From Branchiostoma lanceolatum (taxonomy: Eukaryota > Chordata > Leptocardii > Amphioxiformes > Branchiostomatidae), in contig NC_089724.1 in NCBI RefSeq assembly GCF_035083965.1, positions 33,546,722-33,610,721 of the forward strand: a stretch of DNA of 64,000 nt, read 5' to 3'. This document shows positions 60,301 through 64,000 of the stretch, in pieces (position 1 is the first letter of the stretch; every line of letters begins with the position of its first letter). Made by a program: the position numbers and the translations under genes. Below the pieces are notes generated by a model. The model did no database searches, had not been told where the DNA came from, and saw nothing but the letters and a program-made list of their open reading frames with translations.

Positions 60301-63300
60301 ATTTTTGTTATTATGATAACAAGTTATCGTTATGTAGAAAATTATGGTACCGACTTTTTAATGAGACAAATTAATACTAATCTTTTAAATTAAAAAATGT
60401 CAGAATATCCCTGGTATGTTAATTGAACAACATATCAACGGAAATCACAAAATAGCCAACAGAAAAGATTATTGTAATGAAAAGTGGCAAGTGTTCGTGT
60501 ATGTCTAGGTGGCAGGCTATGACGCATGATTGTAAATTATGAAGCACTTCATGTGCATATTTCCATGACATTGTCACATGCAAGGTCATGAGAAATAAGA
60601 CTGAATCTCAAGCTGATGATAATTCTTTATCTTTTACATATATTCTTACATTTCTTATTCATTAACGTTCTTATACTAGCAGCATGCTTTTGAAAGTGAT
60701 AGTATTATTAATCAAAATGACATGGCATTGAACAGTTAAACTAGGTGGAGTGTTGTAGCTTTTTTAGAGCAAAATGTGGGCTTTCCTTATTATTTGCATC
60801 AATCGTGATGATGAACATTGATTGATGACACCTGAACTTGTCAAATATTCTGCACAGATTATTGAAACATCATTTGTACACTGATAACAAAAATAATCAC
60901 CAGAAATATATTTATGAGCAAAACAAAATGGGGTCGCAAAAATGTATCGATCGTATGAGGGTTACAAACTATCCGTTTTCAAAATCTTCTCTATCATTTC
61001 CCCATGTGTTGTACCGATCTTTGTAAAAAAAAATGGGAGAGGTTTCTTACAGAAATGGTTGTCTTAGATCATTGTCGCCCTTTAGTACCGTCTCAGCCTG
61101 CTTGGGGATTTTACGACATTAAAATCGTACGAAGAACGCGGCAGTAGAAAATGATACTATAAACGTGCACTAACAAAAATCTTTTTTCTAATCAATTTTT
61201 CTAGCATGATGTTCTCCAATAAGAATTTTCTAGAAAAATAAGAATCATCTTCTTTGTCAGTCCTGCTGAAGGATAATTTTTTGTTTGGTCAAATGTGGTA
61301 TTCTTACAGATTTTTTTTGCCTTTTCTTGAAAATTTGATTCTACTAGAATATTTGTCTTGAGCTTTCTTGATTTAAGAAGAAAAAAATCTTAGATGTAAT
61401 TTTTGTTGGTGCTTAAGACAGAGATTATTGTTTGTGCTTTAAACGGGGATTCTTGAATACAGAATGATATTCTTGCTGACAGGAAAATTATTTGTAGAAG
61501 GAAAACAAGAAAAATAAGATAACCAATTGTTGGTAGTGTGGGGACGAATCCAGACTCTAATACTACCCGCGCTGCGCGGCATTCCTTTGACGGTTCCATC
61601 ATCAAACCACACAGTCCACGGAAAAAGGGGGCATGTAAGGAAACCGAAGACGTGTAGAGAATTTACGGTGTAACCTTGAGACCAAGGAGGTTGAGACGAA
61701 TTCCGAGAGCAACAAGCGTTTATTATTACGCATATACGTTACCCCTCAATGATAGCGACTGGAACTAAACAGATTCCTTTCACTGATCCACAGCTCCATC
61801 CGGCTTCTCGTTTATGGGAAAAAATGATTTGATATAGATATCAGAATTATGACTGTATTCAGTCAGCGAGAAATATCTGTGAAGCCCTTTTAGATAAGGT
61901 AGGTTTATATGTAATTTTGTTCGTATATAGCTAGGGGCTCTGCACTTGAAATTGAAAGTAGTTCAACGAAAAGCGTTTTCCCTATTTAAAGGTAGACGGT
62001 ATGTGCGGTTGAATGGGTGATTTACTTTGGTTTGGTTATCGTACGCCCCGCTAAGTCTACATTATCATTCTTTAAGTCGCTGCACTGTTAGTCTAACGTC
62101 GAACATGATAAGGCTTTTTGAAACAAATATTCAGATTGATCCCCTCGCTTGTAGATATTACCCACTTGTATCTAGGCGCTTTTGCAAACTTTAAGACAGA
62201 TCATTTTGACAACGGTTACAGTTACAGAAAACGAGTACAACGTTAACTCTCTGTATGTGTGTGGCAAGAACATAACGTTTACTGTTGCCACTTTAACATG
62301 GATTATCGCTTTGTTTCTATGCCTGGTTCTATCTCTGATGATGCCATCAAGTTAGCCGTCTTTGCTGTTAAGTCTTTGCTTTCCTAGATCTCTACTGTTG
62401 ATAGGAGAGATATACTTGTAAACTCTACCCCGTTTGGGAAGAAAGCTAACGATAAGCATTACGATGAACAGTACTAAGAAGCCATTACATCGAAAGTAAC
62501 GTTCCAGAAATAGTAAGAGTGCTGTCTTAGATCCAAGTCTAGAAGACACTGAGAGATATCCAGTGTTATCGTAGTGTCTGAATCTTTCAATGATTAAGGG
62601 TCGATGACCCTCCCCGAGGTGTTTACGGTAACTTAATGCCAGGCCAGTGACTTATAACCACCAAATATACATCACCGAGTGAGCGAAGTGAATGCAGAAT
62701 ACACTCACTGTATGAACAACATTAAAATTATATACATGTAGTGTTTTTTTTTTTATACAGTTCAATTTCAATATATATTCAGAACGTCAGGTATTGGCCA
62801 ATATCCCCAAACATAGTGTACCAATAGCACAATTACTCGAAAAGACCACCAGTCAACTGTCAACTAGAACATAATAAATTTTATTCATAAGTAGCAATTA
62901 GTAGCAGCCTTGAGTCACAGCTATGGCAATATTCGTTTTGCTATATTGAAGTCTGTAATTACCTTTATTATCATCCCTCTCACCAAATTATGAAGTGCAT
63001 ATCTGATGAAAACCGCACGTCAATCAAGTACACTTTAGTACGAGATGCTTATACACACTCAGTTGTTAATTGCACAAAATTGCTTGAACTGAAGATACAC
63101 GGGGGATCTGATTAACAATTGATATGATAAAAACTGCAAAAATGCTCCGTTGCTGCTTCTTTCATCTCCGGCTAGTCTGTCGTTTGATTGATTGAACGTC
63201 GTGCGTGGGGAACCTTCTTTGGAGTGACGTCGGCGACGTCAGGCGGTAAGAGTGGCGGCACCAAGCTAAATCAAATACCGGAGTATTTCTGCCTTTGAGC

Positions 63301-64000
63301 GATGGTCTTTGATCGACATCGCGGATACACAAAAACGTGCGTCATTCATCATTCATGAAACCGCGACATGCACTAATGAATAACAGAGTGATATCTCTCT
63401 CGAACGAACATGTCTAAGCTCTGTTGAGAGTTGGAGGCAAAAGATAAATCGTGTAGTTATCCCCCAAATATGAGCAGCCTCGTATATTTATCACTTAGAG
63501 ATTTCCAGTACGTGTTCAACAGGTATAAGCTGCTGGCTACATGGCCTCAGCATTCGGGTCAGCGAATGGCGCTCCGCAACGTATACTGACTGCTGATAAA
63601 GTAGTACATTATAAAGCGTAAATCAGGTAGTTATTTTTCACTAGTAATAGACAATTACGTTTGTATAATCTAGTTTAGCCGCTTTTGTACCTATTTTGCA
63701 CCCTGTTATTTCATGTATGTTATTTGCAATTAGCCATCGGGCAGGAATTTGCAATAAACTTATTAATAAACTTCTTAATTTGTCTACATTCTAGAGATAC
63801 TTTATTTACCAGAAACGGCAGTAATGCCTATAGATTTCGAAGGCTCGTTCAACTAGTGTCTTCCTCTTGCAGAGTATTGGCATTTAGGTCATGACATTTT
63901 CTTTTGCAACATGTACTGAGACCTCTGATTCGAAATTACATTGAGAGAACGTAAAGAAGATATTCAGATTCCTATGTTCTTTAAAAATATTTTGTTTACT
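57330..64000. other. Terminal gene-poor interval
   Basis: Contains a degenerate GT-rich stretch (59279-59399), poly-T runs and a palindromic TGACGTC-GGC-GACGTCA at 63225-63241. I could not support any exon. It may be intergenic or part of a long intron. Confidence 0.35.
63225..63241. promoter_or_regulatory. Paired CRE-like palindrome
   Basis: TGACGTC and GACGTCA face each other around GGC in a locally GC-rich patch, giving two overlapping-type CRE/bZIP half-site pairs. A promoter for a gene beyond the window is possible. Confidence 0.3.

Overview
The window reads as animal nuclear DNA, most likely from a lancelet (Branchiostoma) or a close invertebrate deuterostome. Genes are split into short exons with GT-AG introns. 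Coding density is low, and much of the rest is tRNA-derived SINEs, LINE tails, foldback elements and MITEs. The families present (C-type lectin domains, RNase-inhibitor-type LRR proteins, THAP, SWIM/YqaJ) are ones expanded in lancelets. The species call is inference. No rRNA gene, intact tRNA gene, CRISPR array or bacterial operon is visible.

Left part (1-11 kb): a signal-peptide first exon on the minus strand (1542-1767), whose gene runs off the left edge; a 27-bp minisatellite (about 3.05-3.69 kb); a copy of a dispersed repeat rich in ATGCAAAT octamers (4.6-5.46 kb); and directly behind it the last exons of a plus-strand C-type lectin gene (5498-6084). A lone exon resembling the ADAMTS/papilin spacer boundary lies at 10371-10536.

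Middle part (11.9-35.3 kb): two minus-strand genes with coiled coils, assembled here from splice sites and matching intron phases. One spans 17619-11994 (11 coding exons, 637 codons plus stop) and ends in a tandem array of duplicated 87-nt exons, some decaying. The other spans 35252-30449 (7 coding exons, 250 codons plus stop, every intron phase 0); one intron contains a 1.26-kb foldback palindrome. Between the two genes are LINE 3' tails, SINEs and MITEs.

Right-middle part (37.5-48.7 kb): a repeat-dense block around what looks like an old two-gene DNA transposon of the ISL2EU type. A plus-strand THAP / coiled-coil / transposase-HTH gene (41414-44064) has lost its DDE part. An antisense SWIM-YqaJ nuclease gene (45381-42822) has its large YqaJ exon lying inside an intron of the THAP gene. 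Two direct 1083-bp foldback elements, each with its own roughly 8-bp target duplication, sit on either side, followed by a perfect hairpin MITE and an array of about 20 CAGCACT/AGTGCTG half-palindromes.

Right part (50-64 kb): an unassigned minus-strand exon (51326-51166), then a complete four-exon LRR gene (54438-57050; 544 codons plus stop) with a poly(A) signal and a TG microsatellite in its 3'UTR. The last 6.7 kb holds no gene I can support.

The genes form no obvious pathway together. The lectin and LRR genes fit innate immune-type families; the THAP/SWIM-YqaJ pair belongs to a mobile element.
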